Of a stretch of DNA of 64,000 nt, positions 63,564 to 64,000 are shown piece by piece. Within the stretch, counting starts at the first letter, position 1. Each line of letters begins with the position of its first letter. A model generated the notes under the pieces. The model worked only from the letters and a program-made list of their open reading frames with translations, did not search any database and was not told the origin of the DNA. The stretch covers positions 4,226,828 through 4,290,827 of the forward strand of contig KL647291.1 in NCBI GenBank assembly GCA_000727475.1, read 5' to 3'. The position numbers and the translations under genes were made by a program. Origin of the DNA: Sarcocystis neurona (taxonomy: Eukaryota; Apicomplexa; Conoidasida; Eucoccidiorida; Sarcocystidae).

Positions 63564-64000
63564 GTAGTGCAGTCTATGCAGAGGCCTACTTTATGTATAG
63601 AAGCGATTGATTGAAACGTTCACGTCCGACCCCTCGGTAGCTGTACTGAAGAAACGTGGGGGGGAGGGAAGCCAGAAGGGAAGGTAGAGAAGAAAGAAGA
63701 CAAGAGAACACAACGAAGGGTACGTTCGAGAAATACAGGGAATTCCGCCTTTACAAAAAGACAGAGAGATGCGAGAGTCCCCCGCGTTGCTACGCACGTG
63801 CGTGTGCGGCTGCCGACGTACACGCATGCACGTATAGATGCACGACGGACGCGTCTGAGGCACCTTCACCGACCAAAGGCGTGTGTGGCTTTCTGTCTAT
63901 AAAGGCTCTAACAGTGCTGCGAAGGCAATGTTTCTAGATGACTACTGCCCGAGCACCAGTGCCTCAAAACCCCACATGAGACTCCTGCATGCACTGAAGT

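Overview
The window looks like nuclear DNA from a coccidian apicomplexan, most probably Eimeria or a close relative. Three things point that way. The genes are intron-rich. CAG/GCA/AGC (and CTG/GCT) triplet runs are pervasive and give Ala-, Gln- and Ser-rich protein stretches. Two families that are typical apicomplexan genes can be read directly: a plasmepsin V/ASP5-type aspartyl protease and an Atg18/WIPI-type PROPPIN. I see no operon, rRNA, CRISPR or phage feature. There is one 445-base assembly gap at 26338-26782, inside CAG repeats.

Layout, left to right. (1) 1-5755, minus strand: a coiled-coil protein gene running off the left edge, preceded by a Ser/Cys-rich protein gene. (2) About 7.46-11.87 kb, minus: a multi-exon gene of unknown function with a tandemly duplicated exon. 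(3) 12.84-17.1 kb, minus: a guanylate kinase in four exons. (4) About 17.04-19.16 kb, plus: an Ala-rich gene lying head-to-head with, and partly antisense to, the kinase 5' end. (5) 20.1-22.15 kb and 22.55-25.7 kb, minus: two multi-exon genes of unknown function. (6) 27.5-39.12 kb, plus: the aspartyl protease in about nine exons spread over 11.6 kb. (7) 39.87-41.85 kb, minus: a gene ending in a C-terminal membrane anchor, convergent with the protease. (8) 42.33-52.26 kb, minus: a long many-exon gene that may start with a signal anchor. (9) 52.5-53.3 kb and 53.95-54.97 kb, minus: two more partial gene models. (10) From 56.1 kb to at least 61.9 kb and perhaps to the right edge, plus: the PROPPIN gene with a large Ala-rich insertion.

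Exon borders were built by hand from GT/AG signals and reading-phase agreement. Where several consecutive exons agree in phase (protease, guanylate kinase, parts of the 42-50 kb gene) the models are fairly firm; elsewhere only the strand and a few exons are supported. Triplet repeats keep several frames open on both strands, so antisense reading frames are a constant trap here. Functionally the recognised genes are unrelated housekeeping or secretory-pathway genes: nucleotide metabolism, protein export and autophagy/apicoplast biology. No gene cluster acting as one system is evident.
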